NCBI RefSeq assembly: GCF_037975445.1
Contig: NZ_CP150254.1
Coordinates: 742,001 to 806,000 of the forward strand
Source of the DNA: Peribacillus sp. FSL P2-0133
GTDB taxonomy: Bacteria > Bacillota > Bacilli > Bacillales > DSM-1321
Length of the DNA stretch: 64,000 nucleotides
Direction of reading: 5' to 3'
In this document: positions 44,340 through 54,000 of the stretch, piece after piece
Numbering within the stretch: position 1 is the stretch's first letter
How the letters are laid out: each line of letters starts with the position of its first letter
The notes under the pieces: generated by a model
The model's database searches: none
What the model saw: only the letters and a program-made list of their open reading frames with translations
Told to the model about the DNA's origin: nothing
Position numbers and translations under genes: made by a program

Positions 44340-45260
44340 TTATGAAATCCTTTTTTCATGCAGCGTTTTTTTTCTGTCAGGAAGGAATTGCGGCAGATGC
44401 TTTATTCCCTCAGGCAAGGCGATGCCGACGATGATCAAGCACATCCCGAACCATTGCAGTGACGTAACCTGTTCATTCAAGAAGATGACGGAAACGACCA
44501 TCGCTGAAGGCAGCTCTGCTGCACAAAGAATCGTTCCAAGCCCGACACCCACTTTCGGCAAACTGACAGCAAAGAAAAAGAAAGGAACTAAAACACCCAA
44601 AGTGCCGAGCAGCAGACCGTAGTACCATAGGTTCGTTTGGACAAGATTCGTCACAAGTGTGACGGGATTAGTCGTGAATACAGCAGTCAGCATGGCACCC
44701 GTTGCAATGAAAAACAACCGTTTCATTGAAGATTCCCCAACTGCGAATTGAGAGTTGCAGTACATATACAGCGCAAAAAGCAACGCAGACAATAGTCCGA
44801 ACAATACGCCTTTCAGGCTTAGGGCGGATAGAGGCTGACCAAAGATCGCCCCCGCCAATAATGTACCGATGAAGAGAACGAAAATGGCAATGAGTTTATT
44901 TTTATCCGGGCGTCTTTTATTTAAGAAACTTTCTATAAGGACGCCTATCCAGGTAAATTGAAATAAAAAGACAACGGCAATCGAAGCGGGAAGCTCGGAT
45001 ACGGAAACGGCATATGCCTTTCCGACGAAAGTGGACATCATGCCCGTGATTAAAAGTAATCCGGCACTCTTCCATGAAACTTTATATTTAAACGAAAAAA
45101 GAAATAACACGGAGACAATCAGCCAACCGACGAGGTATTGACTGCCGACCAGTTCTCCAGAAGAATGGCCATCCATGAATCCAAACTTGATCATCGTGGA
45201 TAATGTGCCATATGAGATCGAACCGATTAAGACCATTATGGAATACTTCAAAAGTTGCAT
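44340..45260 (-). CDS. EamA/DMT-family transporter
   Basis: Membrane protein of 306 residues with ten helices in two EamA halves (GTLSTMIKFGF in the first, AAELPSAMVVSVIFLNEQV in the second; the latter carries the conserved E-x-x-x-x-x-x-x-x-x-x-L-x-E pattern). Members export amino acids or drugs. ATG 45260 has AGGGGTG eight bases upstream. The transcript has a leader of about 125 bases with a terminator hairpin, so it is likely controlled by attenuation. Confidence 0.85.
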   Translation of the reverse strand: MQLLKYSIMVLIGSISYGTLSTMIKFGFMDGHSSGELVGSQYLVGWLIVSVLFLFSFKYKVSWKSAGLLLITGMMSTFVGKAYAVSVSELPASIAVVFLFQFTWIGVLIESFLNKRRPDKNKLIAIFVLFIGTLLAGAIFGQPLSALSLKGVLFGLLSALLFALYMYCNSQFAVGESSMKRLFFIATGAMLTAVFTTNPVTLVTNLVQTNLWYYGLLLGTLGVLVPFFFFAVSLPKVGVGLGTILCAAELPSAMVVSVIFLNEQVTSLQWFGMCLIIVGIALPEGIKHLPQFLPDRKKTLHEKRIS

Positions 45261-45274
45261 GTTTTTCACCCCTG

Positions 45275-45311
45275 TAAAAATAAAAATCGCCACCTGCCAA
45301 AAAGGCAAGTG
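45275..45311 (-). terminator. Leader terminator (attenuator) upstream of the EamA gene
   Basis: The stem CACTTGCC-TTTTT-GGCAGGTG is followed by GCGATTTTTATTTTT. It lies inside the 5' leader, between the promoter and the ribosome site. A possible competing pairing, AAAAGG-AAAA-CCTTTT, is at about 45322-45337. No known riboswitch core was recognised. Confidence 0.7.
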
Positions 45312-45394
45312 ACGAACGAAAAAAGGAAAACCTTTTAAAATTCCGTCTCTCAACAAAAGCTGAGTTTAAAAAATTGTTTGTGTTGCATTACCTT

Positions 45395-45423
45395 AGCTTA
45401 AAGTCTTTGTGAATATTTGTCAA
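45395..45423 (-). promoter_or_regulatory. sigma-A promoter of the EamA gene
   Basis: Consensus TTGACA (45423-45418) and TAAGCT (45400-45395) are separated by 17 bases. Transcription would start near 45388, giving a leader of about 125 bases. Confidence 0.75.
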
Positions 45424-45510
45424 CCAGAAAAATAAGTTAAGCCTGCAGTTGATCTTTAAGCTAAAGGTGGCGGCAGAGGTCGAAAATGTTTCTTTCATGC
45501 ATAGTAATTG

Positions 45511-45545
45511 AAAACCCCCAAAGAGGCGAATAGCCGAATGGGGGG
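45511..45545 (-). terminator. Terminator after small membrane protein gene
   Basis: The stem CCCCCA/TGGGGG with an inner GGC/GCC pair is followed leftwards by TTTTC. Confidence 0.7.
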
Positions 45546-45552
45546 ATGTGTT

Positions 45553-45900
45553 TCAGTCACGATTTTCCTGGAAGTCTTCCAATGTACCACGATATTCCGC
45601 GTCTTTCATTTTGCGAAGATTAGGCTTTTTTTCTGCAGTTGGCTCATCATTTGGCTTTAGATTGTGAAGCTTGGAAAGAGCCAAACGATAATCCTGATCT
45701 TTCATTTTCAATTCATCATTGTCTGTTGGGGAGATGATTTCGGTAACGGAATCATCTGCCGAAGAGAAAGAGGACTCTTCCAATGAGTTCTCTTCCTCGA
45801 TCCCCGGCGGCTTATCTTCAGGTGATAAGGCTTTGATATTGAACGTGATTAAGCCCGTAACCGCTAATATGGCAACGATGATAATTAGAATTATGCCCAT
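45553..45900 (-). CDS. Single-pass membrane protein with acidic tail and two short repeats
   Basis: Protein of 115 residues. One N-terminal membrane helix (2-21) precedes a long acidic tail predicted outside or disordered. Two related 13-residue segments occur: MKDQDYRLALSKL and MKDAEYRGTLEDF, each preceded by a Lys/Leu-rich stretch. I do not recognise a family. AGGAGG precedes the ATG. It starts 13 bases after the flavodoxin-like gene, with which it shares a strand and likely a transcript. Confidence 0.75.
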   Translation of the reverse strand: MGIILIIIVAILAVTGLITFNIKALSPEDKPPGIEEENSLEESSFSSADDSVTEIISPTDNDELKMKDQDYRLALSKLHNLKPNDEPTAEKKPNLRKMKDAEYRGTLEDFQENRD

Positions 45901-45913
45901 TGAATCAAGCCTC

Positions 45914-46444
45914 CTAGAGCTCGTTTATGAATGAACGAGTGACATGGGCTACCCGTTTTCCTAATGCTTCTCCAAGCTGCAAGTCATTTTTGGTGATGTT
46001 GTCATCCACACCGGGTGGACAGCTTATCCCTACTCCATAGTAGGAACCATATAAGGCGTTTTCCGGGACAGTGCCGGGTAAGCCCACAATGATCATTCCT
46101 TGGTGAAGCATTGGGGTGATTAAGTTCAGCATGGTAGCCTCGAGTCCGCCATGTACGGTGGCGGTCGTACAGAATACAGCACCCACTTTATTGATCAGCG
46201 CACCTTCCGCCCATAGATACCCAAGTTTATCAATCCATGTTTTCAAACTCGAACTGATGGTGCCGAAATGACCGGGACAGCCCCAAATGATTGCATCCAT
46301 TTCCTGAAGCTTATAAACATCCGCCTCGTTTACATGGTCAATGAGAACCTCAGCCCCAGGAACCGCAGCTGCTCCTTGAGCTATTGATTCGGCAAGTGCT
46401 TTCGTATGGTTACCTTCACTGTCGTAAACAACATAGATCTTCAT
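45914..46444 (-). CDS. Flavodoxin-like NAD(P)H oxidoreductase (WrbA type)
   Basis: FMN-binding protein of 176 residues. The phosphate loop is [15 protein letters not shown]. The isoalloxazine site includes [21 protein letters not shown] and [24 protein letters not shown], the arrangement of WrbA-like quinone reductases. It probably reduces quinones by two electrons. It lies directly downstream of the EmrAB-type efflux genes, so drug-induced co-expression is plausible. Confidence 0.85.
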   Translation of the reverse strand: MKIYVVYDSEGNHTKALAESIAQGAAAVPGAEVLIDHVNEADVYKLQEMDAIIWGCPGHFGTISSSLKTWIDKLGYLWAEGALINKVGAVFCTTATVHGGLEATMLNLITPMLHQGMIIVGLPGTVPENALYGSYYGVGISCPPGVDDNITKNDLQLGEALGKRVAHVTRSFINEL

Positions 46445-46462
46445 TTTTATTCCCCCATTTAG

Positions 46463-48082
46463 TTAAACCGATTTTTTTACTGGTGAAGGAAGCAAAGGTA
46501 CATCCAAATGTTCCTGTTTAGCTTTTTTCATTGCTTTGTCTTTCCGAACGTCACGCAAAAACAGTGAGAGAACGATACCGACAATTGCGAAGCCTGTTGC
46601 CCAAAAGAATGCATCATTGATTCCCATCACATTTGCTTGACCCTGGATTTGTGAAGAAATCAGCGACATGGCAGTTTCCTGTGCCTGTTCACTAGTTTGA
46701 TTCATCGAACTCATGATGGATTGGACGATTGTTTGGAAATTCTGAACAAAACCGGGATCACTCGTACTCATTTCCGTTCCTAAAGCAGTTCCATGGAAAG
46801 AAGCACGGGTAGTATAAATGGTCGTCACGAAGCTCGTACCAATGGCTCCGGTAACCTGTTTCAGCGTATTGCTCATTGCAGTACCATGTGTATTCAAATG
46901 CTTAGGAAGCTGGTTCATCCCTGCTGTCATGATCGGCATCATCAGTAAAGACATTCCAAGTGCGCGGATGGCATAGATGATGACCAAAGTCGAATAGGTA
47001 GTTTCCGTAGTCAAATTAGCAAATTCGAAGGTTGTGACAGCAGTGATCGCTAAACCAAAAAGTGCTAATGGACGAGGACCGATTTTGTCAAATAATGCTC
47101 CTGAAATGGGTGACATCACCATCATCACAAGTGCTCCGGGTAACATCAATAGACCGGATTGAACTGGTGTGAAGCCTCTTAAAGTCTGCAAATATATTGG
47201 CAATAAGAATATCCCAGTAAACATGGCCACTGTGACGATGGCGGAAATGATATTCGATAATACGAACATGTCATACTTGAATACACGGAAGTCGAGCATA
47301 GGTGTTTCCGATTTTAGCTGTTGAACCACAAATAGGGTCAATAGGATCAGCCCGATGATGATCGTTCCCAGAACGATTGAATCCGTCCAGCCTTTGGAAC
47401 CTGCTTCACTGACACCGTATAGTAATGATGCAACTCCTAGCAAGGATAAAGAGGCGCCCAATAAATCCAATTTGATTTTCTTTGGTTCTGCTACATTATG
47501 CATGCTTAAAAGGGCAAGTATTATGACTATCATGCCTAATGGCACCATTGCGTAGAACATGACCCGCCAGCTATATTCCTGAATGACCCAACCTGATAAA
47601 GTCGGACCGATGGCAGGGGCAAACATAATGGCCAGTCCGAATATCCCCATTCCTTTCCCGCGCATTTCCGGAGGGAAGATGAAAAGGATGATCGTCATGA
47701 CCAATGGCTGAAGGATCCCGCCGCCAGCCGCCTGGATCAGCCGGCCTGTAAGGATGACGGGGAAATTAGGTGCAATGCCGCATATGAATGTCCCGACAGT
47801 GAATAGAAACATGGCAGCAAGGAATAAAATCCGCGTGCCAAACCGTTCTATTAAAAAAGCGGACAGTGGGATCAAGGCTCCATTCACGAGCATGAATCCA
47901 GTTGATAACCATTGAATCGTAGTCGCGGCTACATTGAATTCTGCCATCATCCTCGGCATGGCGACACTAAGCAGAGTTTGATTCAAAATGACCATGAACA
48001 AACCTAGCATTAAGATAATTAACATGGGGGCAAACTGTTTCATTCCCTTGTTTTCATTTACTGAGATGGTTTGAGAAGCCAT
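46463..48082 (-). CDS. DHA2-family (EmrB/QacA) multidrug transporter, 14 helices
   Basis: MFS exporter of 539 residues with fourteen helices. The DHA2 motif runs LNQTLLSVAMPRMMAEFN, then motif C-like FAPAIGPTLSGWVIQ. It uses the proton gradient to expel drugs or lipophilic compounds, probably through the adjacent membrane-fusion protein. AAAGGAGG precedes the ATG. Co-transcribed with the EmrA-like gene just upstream (gap 40 bases). Confidence 0.9.
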   Translation of the reverse strand: MASQTISVNENKGMKQFAPMLIILMLGLFMVILNQTLLSVAMPRMMAEFNVAATTIQWLSTGFMLVNGALIPLSAFLIERFGTRILFLAAMFLFTVGTFICGIAPNFPVILTGRLIQAAGGGILQPLVMTIILFIFPPEMRGKGMGIFGLAIMFAPAIGPTLSGWVIQEYSWRVMFYAMVPLGMIVIILALLSMHNVAEPKKIKLDLLGASLSLLGVASLLYGVSEAGSKGWTDSIVLGTIIIGLILLTLFVVQQLKSETPMLDFRVFKYDMFVLSNIISAIVTVAMFTGIFLLPIYLQTLRGFTPVQSGLLMLPGALVMMVMSPISGALFDKIGPRPLALFGLAITAVTTFEFANLTTETTYSTLVIIYAIRALGMSLLMMPIMTAGMNQLPKHLNTHGTAMSNTLKQVTGAIGTSFVTTIYTTRASFHGTALGTEMSTSDPGFVQNFQTIVQSIMSSMNQTSEQAQETAMSLISSQIQGQANVMGINDAFFWATGFAIVGIVLSLFLRDVRKDKAMKKAKQEHLDVPLLPSPVKKSV

Positions 48083-48122
48083 TTATTGAAAAGCCTCCTT
48101 TCTGTATAACTGTGTAGCCGGT

Positions 48123-48761
48123 TTATTTAGTTGAAATTTTCACTTCTGCGTTCATTCCAGGCAGAACTTTATCGGATGGTGCTTTGATGGAAATTTTAAC
48201 TGGTACTTTTTGAGTGACTTTCGTATAGTTTCCGCTGCTGTTTTGATTGCCCATCACTGAAAAGACAGACGTTGTGGCATAACCGATCTGTTCCAATGTA
48301 CCTTCGAAAACAGTATCGGGATCTCCATCGATGATAATATCGACGCTGTCACCCTTTTCGATATCCTTCAATTTATTTTCCTCAATATTAGCCGTTATGG
48401 ACAGATCATCCATATTGATGGTCTGAGCTAGCGTTTGACCCGCTTGAACAAGCTGCTCATCATGCACTTGTGTTTTAACGATTGTACCTTGTGCTGCGGT
48501 TTTTACTGCTTCTTTTCCATCTAAGGTGGTTACATTGGCAACTTGGTCATTCTTACTTACACTGTCTCCTTCGTGTAAGTCCCAATCTGCTAATTTACCG
48601 GCAGCGGGGGCAACGATGGTATATAGCTCTCCCGACACTTTCGCTTCATCCGTTTTAATGAAATTCGTGCTTTCATAATAGTAATAAGCCCCACCGGCTA
48701 ATACCGCTACAATAATAACCAAACCAATGACATTGATTAAAACTAAACGTCCTCTATTCAC
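48123..48761 (-). CDS. EmrA/HlyD-type membrane-fusion protein
   Basis: Protein of 212 residues. One N-terminal helix (about 7-27) is followed by an HlyD-type domain: a biotinyl-lipoyl-like half (VSGELYTIVAPAAGKL... and GTIVKTQVHDEQLVQAGQ) and a beta-barrel (ANIEENKLKDIEKGDSVDI). Works with the DHA2 transporter. The start is GTG 48761, with GGAGG eight bases upstream; the frame from 48776 starts inside that site. First gene of the efflux operon. Confidence 0.87.
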   Translation of the reverse strand: MNRGRLVLINVIGLVIIVAVLAGGAYYYYESTNFIKTDEAKVSGELYTIVAPAAGKLADWDLHEGDSVSKNDQVANVTTLDGKEAVKTAAQGTIVKTQVHDEQLVQAGQTLAQTINMDDLSITANIEENKLKDIEKGDSVDIIIDGDPDTVFEGTLEQIGYATTSVFSVMGNQNSSGNYTKVTQKVPVKISIKAPSDKVLPGMNAEVKISTK

Positions 48762-49081
48762 TTGTTTCGCCTCCAAAAGTATTGATGATGTATTCCCTTT
48801 GATTAACGTTCATTACCAGACTGGATAACGCCTCCTATTCTAAAGTTTATTTATTAATTTTAATAAATATTAATTTTTATAAGTATTAATATTATAAGTA
48901 AAGAGTTTACCAGTTTAATTATTTTTTGTCATGTAATTTATTCGGAAAAATAGTGGGAAATAAATACAGAGGAACGGTAAAAATTTGAATTTTTTTTAGT
49001 TTTAAGGATATATGGAAAGTAAATTTGACAATGGAATGGCATTTAATTAAATTTAAGAGGTAGGATTGTCCTATATAAGGA
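48762..49081. promoter_or_regulatory. Divergent control region of efflux operon and MarR gene (320 bases)
   Basis: Very A+T-rich. A perfect 9-2-9 palindrome ATTTATTAA-TT-TTAATAAAT is at 48849-48868. Two spaced ACTTATAA repeats lie just to its right on the minus strand. MarR proteins bind such palindromes, so this is the likely operator, though a plain A+T-rich coincidence is possible. No other ORF was seen. Confidence 0.5.
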
Positions 49082-49540
49082 GTGAGAAGGCTGGAATTTA
49101 AATGGGAAGTAACTAATAGTATAGAAATGCAGATTTTTCGGATTAGGAAGAAGCTTAGGGCCATCGTAGCAAAAAATCTTCAGCCTTATGGATTAACGTC
49201 GCCTCAGTTTTTCATATTATTGATATTGAAAAAAGAGGGGTCGATCAAATCGACCAAGCTGGCTGATTTCTTAACAGTAAAGCCAAGTGCGATTACCGTT
49301 TTTGTAGATAAGCTGGTCGAAATGGATTATGTGAAACGGCAGCCATCAGAAAAGGATCGCAGGGTCATCAATCTTGAATTGAAAGAGGCAGGGGAAGCGA
49401 TTTTGGGGAGAGTCCTTGCGGATCATAACCAATTGATGGGCAAGAACTTCAACTCATTCTCGGAAGATGAGCTGCAGGATCTTTTGCAGAAATTGGATAC
49501 GATTGAAAAGGCTGCTGATAAGAACCTTTTGGATGATTGA
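49082..49540 (+). CDS. MarR-family transcriptional regulator
   Basis: Winged-helix regulator of about 152 residues or slightly fewer. The MarR signature is clear: LTSPQFFILLILKKEG, IKSTKLADFLTVKPSAITVFVDKLVEMDYVKRQPSEKDRRVINLEL. It is divergent from the emrAB-type operon and most likely its repressor. The start is uncertain: GTG 49082 lies right against the AAGGAG site; CTG 49091 has better spacing, and the next in-frame ATG is 49127. Confidence 0.87.
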   Translation: MRRLEFKWEVTNSIEMQIFRIRKKLRAIVAKNLQPYGLTSPQFFILLILKKEGSIKSTKLADFLTVKPSAITVFVDKLVEMDYVKRQPSEKDRRVINLELKEAGEAILGRVLADHNQLMGKNFNSFSEDELQDLLQKLDTIEKAADKNLLDD

Positions 49541-49565
49541 ATGAGGAGCCTGCTCGAAATAGAGA

Positions 49566-49598
49566 CGAAAAAAGACGGTTCCCGGGAACCGTCTTTTT
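49566..49598. terminator. Bidirectional terminator between marR and ygaE-like gene
   Basis: The stem AAAAGACGGTTCC/GGAACCGTCTTTT has A and T flanks. Confidence 0.88.
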
Positions 49599-50689
49599 TA
49601 ATCTTCTTCATACTGGACAGATAATTCGTTATCTTCCTTATGGAAGGACTGGAAGCTGACGATCAGCTTTTCAAGATGCTCCAATTGTTCGTCATATTCT
49701 ATGACTGCAGAAATCAATGGTACAAGGCGGGCAGAGAGATGGCCCAGATTATCATGCATTTCGTCCACTTGATTTTGCTGTTCGAAAAAGTGGGCGAGCA
49801 GCTCTTTACGACTTAGACAATCCTGGTCCCAATCTTCAATCTCGTCGATGGACTTGATTTTTTCGATATGCAGTAATATCAATTGTTCATGCTTGCGGAT
49901 CAAGGAATCAAGCTGTTGTAAGATGCTCCGTTGGAAATCTTCAGGCATTTGATATACTTCATTCTCGAATTTATGGACTCTCTTCAAGGTTTCAAACGCT
50001 TTTTTTGTCGTTATGATCATCTGCCGATAAACGACAAGCTTTCTTGCTTTAGCTACACTGTTCTTCTTGAAATATTCCCGTTCCTCTTTGTACATGGAAT
50101 AGATATGTTCCAGATCGAGTAACTCCGCCTTCAATCGGCTGATGTCTTTTTTCAATAAAGTGTGTTCTGTAGCATGCCTTGTGCTGATTCTGATCCATTT
50201 CAAGATGTCTTCCGTTACATCTGTAATGCGTGTATAAAGCTTTGCTTCGTACTTTGGAGGAATGAAAACCAGATTCACGATGAAAGAAGAAACGATACCG
50301 AGCAAAACGGATGAGAGACGAATAAAGGCAAAATTCAGGAATTCCCCTTCCTGGCTTTCCATGATGGCAATGACCGTCACGATGGAAAGGACAATCGTTT
50401 TATCCATTTTCAGTTTTAAATTGATGGTTATGACAACCATTACGGCAAGACCGATTATAAAAATATCATTTCCGAACAACAAAACGAAGGAGACAGCAAC
50501 CAATGCGCCGATGATATTTCCTTGAACTTGCTCCAACACCGTTTGATATGAACGGTAAATGGTCGGCTGTATTGCAAAAATTGCAGCAATCCCAGAAAGG
50601 ACAGGAGCAGGAAGATTAAGCAGTTCCGATAGATAAAGCGCTAAAACAATTGCTATTCCTGTTTTGAGAATGCGGGCACCAAACTTCAT
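49598..50689 (-). CDS. Aromatic-acid exporter family membrane protein (YgaE-like)
   Basis: Protein of 363 residues. Six N-terminal helices (about 1-150) form a FUSC/ArAE_1 domain (LSGIAAIFAIQPTIYRSYQTVLEQVQGNIIG). The C-terminal part (about 155-355) is helical and soluble (ArAE_1_C). Proposed to export aromatic acids or related compounds. Position between ygaD and gsaB matches B. subtilis ygaE. AAAGGA precedes the ATG. Confidence 0.82.
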   Translation of the reverse strand: MKFGARILKTGIAIVLALYLSELLNLPAPVLSGIAAIFAIQPTIYRSYQTVLEQVQGNIIGALVAVSFVLLFGNDIFIIGLAVMVVITINLKLKMDKTIVLSIVTVIAIMESQEGEFLNFAFIRLSSVLLGIVSSFIVNLVFIPPKYEAKLYTRITDVTEDILKWIRISTRHATEHTLLKKDISRLKAELLDLEHIYSMYKEEREYFKKNSVAKARKLVVYRQMIITTKKAFETLKRVHKFENEVYQMPEDFQRSILQQLDSLIRKHEQLILLHIEKIKSIDEIEDWDQDCLSRKELLAHFFEQQNQVDEMHDNLGHLSARLVPLISAVIEYDEQLEHLEKLIVSFQSFHKEDNELSVQYEED

Positions 50690-51015
50690 ATATGGGTTAA
50701 TCCTTTCTTTGTGTTGTAATGGATCGTGGTAAGAAAAGGCTCTATTTATATATAGGCTTTTGCTTAAAGTTGTATTCTAACTTATTTGTTAGTACTTTAC
50801 ACTAAAATAAGAAGATGTAAACAAAAAGTAATATACAGGATTTTCCTTAGAGTTACAATAGTTAAAATCAAGTTTAATATATAAAGAAACGATAGGCAAT
50901 TTGTTGATTGTTTTCAACTGTGTTTTTCCATCGTTTAAAGACTATTCCTGAGGTATATGACTGGAAAAGGCTGATGCTCGAATTGAAGAGCATCAGCCTT
51001 TTTTAATTTTCGGCA
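50690..51015. other. Gene-free stretch between ygaE-like and glutamate synthase genes
   Basis: A CTAAC-N6-GTTAG palindrome (50777-50792) lies next to a possible -10 TAGAAT reading toward the ygaE-like gene; the -35 is poor. The right end holds the glutamate synthase terminator. Nothing else was recognised. Confidence 0.42.
50965..51005. terminator. Terminator after glutamate synthase gene
   Basis: The stem GGCTGATGCTC/GAGCATCAGCC has A-run and T-run flanks. Confidence 0.88.
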
Positions 51016-54000
51016 TCACTCCGTGGATACGGCAGGATCCGCCTGTTCTTTAACTGGAACGACCTGAAGGAAGTGCTCTCCAGGATTTTGAAGCAGTGTC
51101 TCTAAAGAGGCCGCTTCTTCGGGTTGGCCATGATCTTTCAAGAGGGCCGTGTATTTGCCCAGAAGTTCAGCCACATCCTGCAGGCCTTTTGCGGATAGGG
51201 GCTCAATGGAAATCTTTGCCCCTTTCGCAACCCGTTTCTTAATGACCTCTTTGGTTAATCCAGATTCGGGCTGTTGCCGTAAATAAACGACACCGCCTGT
51301 CATCCCTGCGCAAATCCATGGACCGGGATCACCCAGAACTAAACCTCTTCCATTTGTCATGTATTCAAAAGCGAATCCCTTAATATTGGAAGTTACCGCA
51401 ATATTACCGTTTTCCTTTTCAGGAAGTGGTTGTTTCAATAATCCCCCAATGATCATATCCGCTCCGGAAAGCCGGATTCCCGCCCTGGCATCGGCATCGC
51501 CTTGGGCAATGAGGAGACCATGCTGTGCACCGTAACCAAAGCCCTTACCGACGGAGCCATTGTAGAACTTTCCATCTTTTCCTGGAGATTTAAAGATGGC
51601 AATATTACCGCCAATCGATGTTTTGCCAATGCCATCCTGGGCACCGCCATTCACGCTGATTGAAATTCCCTCCGTATTGTATGCCCCAAGTCCATTACCC
51701 GGGATGGAACCATCCTGGTAGGATAGGTGAACGGGAGGAAGTTTTTTGTATGATCCATCCAATCTGCCCCTAACGCGGTGACAGGACACCCTGCTGCCGA
51801 GTACACGCTGCTCGGAAGTGATCGAGCTATAGCTACGGGATTGCTGCAGATCATCTACATGCGAATCAAGATATTCAGCGCCAACAGCTACCTGCATGGA
51901 GCCTTCATTCAAATATGCCGCCGTTTCTTTATGGGAGAACGGTGTTATATCCAGGTTTTTCAATAAATAGGTTAAATCCAATGATTGTTGACCTTTAACT
52001 TGCTGTAGCAAATCGGAACGTCCGACGATATCCTGAAGATTCTTCACCCCAAGTGACCCAGTCAAAGATTTGAGCTCTTTTGCAAATGCACTGAACATAT
52101 TCGTTAATCCTTGAACGGCTAAATCAAATTTTCGTGGAACAAAACGGCGCAGTCCATGTTCTTTCGCCTGCGCTTCCGATTCAATTTGGGTGGCGATTCC
52201 CACATGGCAAGTATCAAGGTGACATCCGCGGCACGTTGTACAGCCGACGGCAATCATCGAAAGGGTCCCAAAACCTACACGGTTTGCACCAAGCAGCATT
52301 ACCTTCAATACATCCATCGAGCTTTTTAACCCACCGTCAGCCCAAATTTCAACATTCTGTCGGATACCTGACTCAAGCAGCGCATTATGGGCCGCTTTAA
52401 CACCAATCTCAACTGGTAGACCGACATGTGCGAGTGCATGGATCCTGGCAGCACCCGTTCCGCCATCAAAACCAGAAAGCGTTATGATATCGGCCCCCGC
52501 TTTTGCGACACCGACAGCAATCGTACCGATGTTTGGAACGACTGGTACTTTGACGGCAACTTTCGCTTTGTCATTTGCCGTTTTTAACTCATGGATCATT
52601 TGGGCCAAATCTTCAATTGAGTATATATCATGGTTATTGGAAGGGGAGATCAAATCGGAACCGATTGTTGCATTTCGGGCTTCTGCGATTTTCGCTGTGA
52701 CCTTGGAACCGGGAAGGTGACCGCCTTCACCTGGTTTTGCCCCTTGCCCAATTTTAATTTCCAATAGATTTGAAGAGTTCAAGAGTTCTGCATTGACCCC
52801 GAAACGGCCGGAAGCGATTTGCTGTCCGCGGGATTTCGGGTACTTGCCCAGCATATCCTTTATTTCCCCGCCTTCACCATTCATGCTGATCATGCCTAAC
52901 CTCTCGGCAGCTTCCGCATAGGCCCGGAAAGCAATCTCATTTTGTGATCCAAAGGACATGGATGCTATGACGAACGGCAATTCCTGTTCGCCGACCGAAA
53001 GACTGACTTCTTCAGAAGGGATGGAAGCATCTGAAGTTTTTAATGATGTCAAGTGGCGGATCGTCGTAGGATTGGATTCTTCCTGTTCGGTGATCTTTTC
53101 GCGATAAGCATCATAGTCCCCGGTTGAAGCAACTTCTCCAATAGACTTCCAAATCCTAGGGAACAGATGGAAGGTCTTACCCATCCGTTCTTTTTCATTG
53201 CCGTAATCTTCCGCCCGCTGGATGGCATCTGCCTTGATTTTATCGAAATTATAGTCCAGATCATTGGATCCGAAGAAGTTAGCCACATTTAAATATTTCG
53301 CGATTTCCTCATGTAAACCGATGCTTGAGAAAAGTCTTCCATAGCCGCGCAGCTCATGAATGCCAATGGTCGAGATGACTTTCTCAAGCCCTTTCGTCAA
53401 GGAGTTATATAGATTGGTAACCCCCTTGATGTCATCTGAAGATAAGGAAAGGAACATATAATAGGGGCTGATTAAGTTGGCCCCAAGACCATAAGAAACG
53501 ATGATATCATGCAATGACCTTAGCGATGCTGAACGTAAAAGGATGGAACAATCACGGCGCTTGCCTGTGCGGACCAACGCTTGATCGACGGCTGAAGTGA
53601 CAAGGTGGGGATCAAGCCAAAGGTTGCCGTTTTGATGGGCAAGGGCATCATCCAGAACGAGCAGCGTTTTTCCTTCATCCACTGCATTGACACTTTCATC
53701 CGTTATCCTGGTCAAGGCAACCGTGATGTTTTCAGCCTCATTGAACGTGCATGAAATGAAGTGCACGAGTTTTTGATCTTGGTTATATTTAATGAACTGA
53801 TCATAGCTTGGCTGCGATACGATTGACGAGCACTCATAACCCGTTGATCCTTCAATCAATAAGGGAGTCAGCAGCTCCGTGACATTTCCCGCCTTATTCG
53901 CTTCGAATAGGGAAGGACGTTTTCCGATGATGGTTCTTGTTGAGAAGTGCTCGGTTTCCCGGTCCCGGTCGATCGCTGGGTTAGTTACAACGGCCACACT

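Noticed and set aside
45275-45423. EamA leader as a known riboswitch, T-box or SAM leader
   Set aside because: I could not find the T-box core, the SAM aptamer pattern or the guanidine/ykkC motif; the leader is too short for most.
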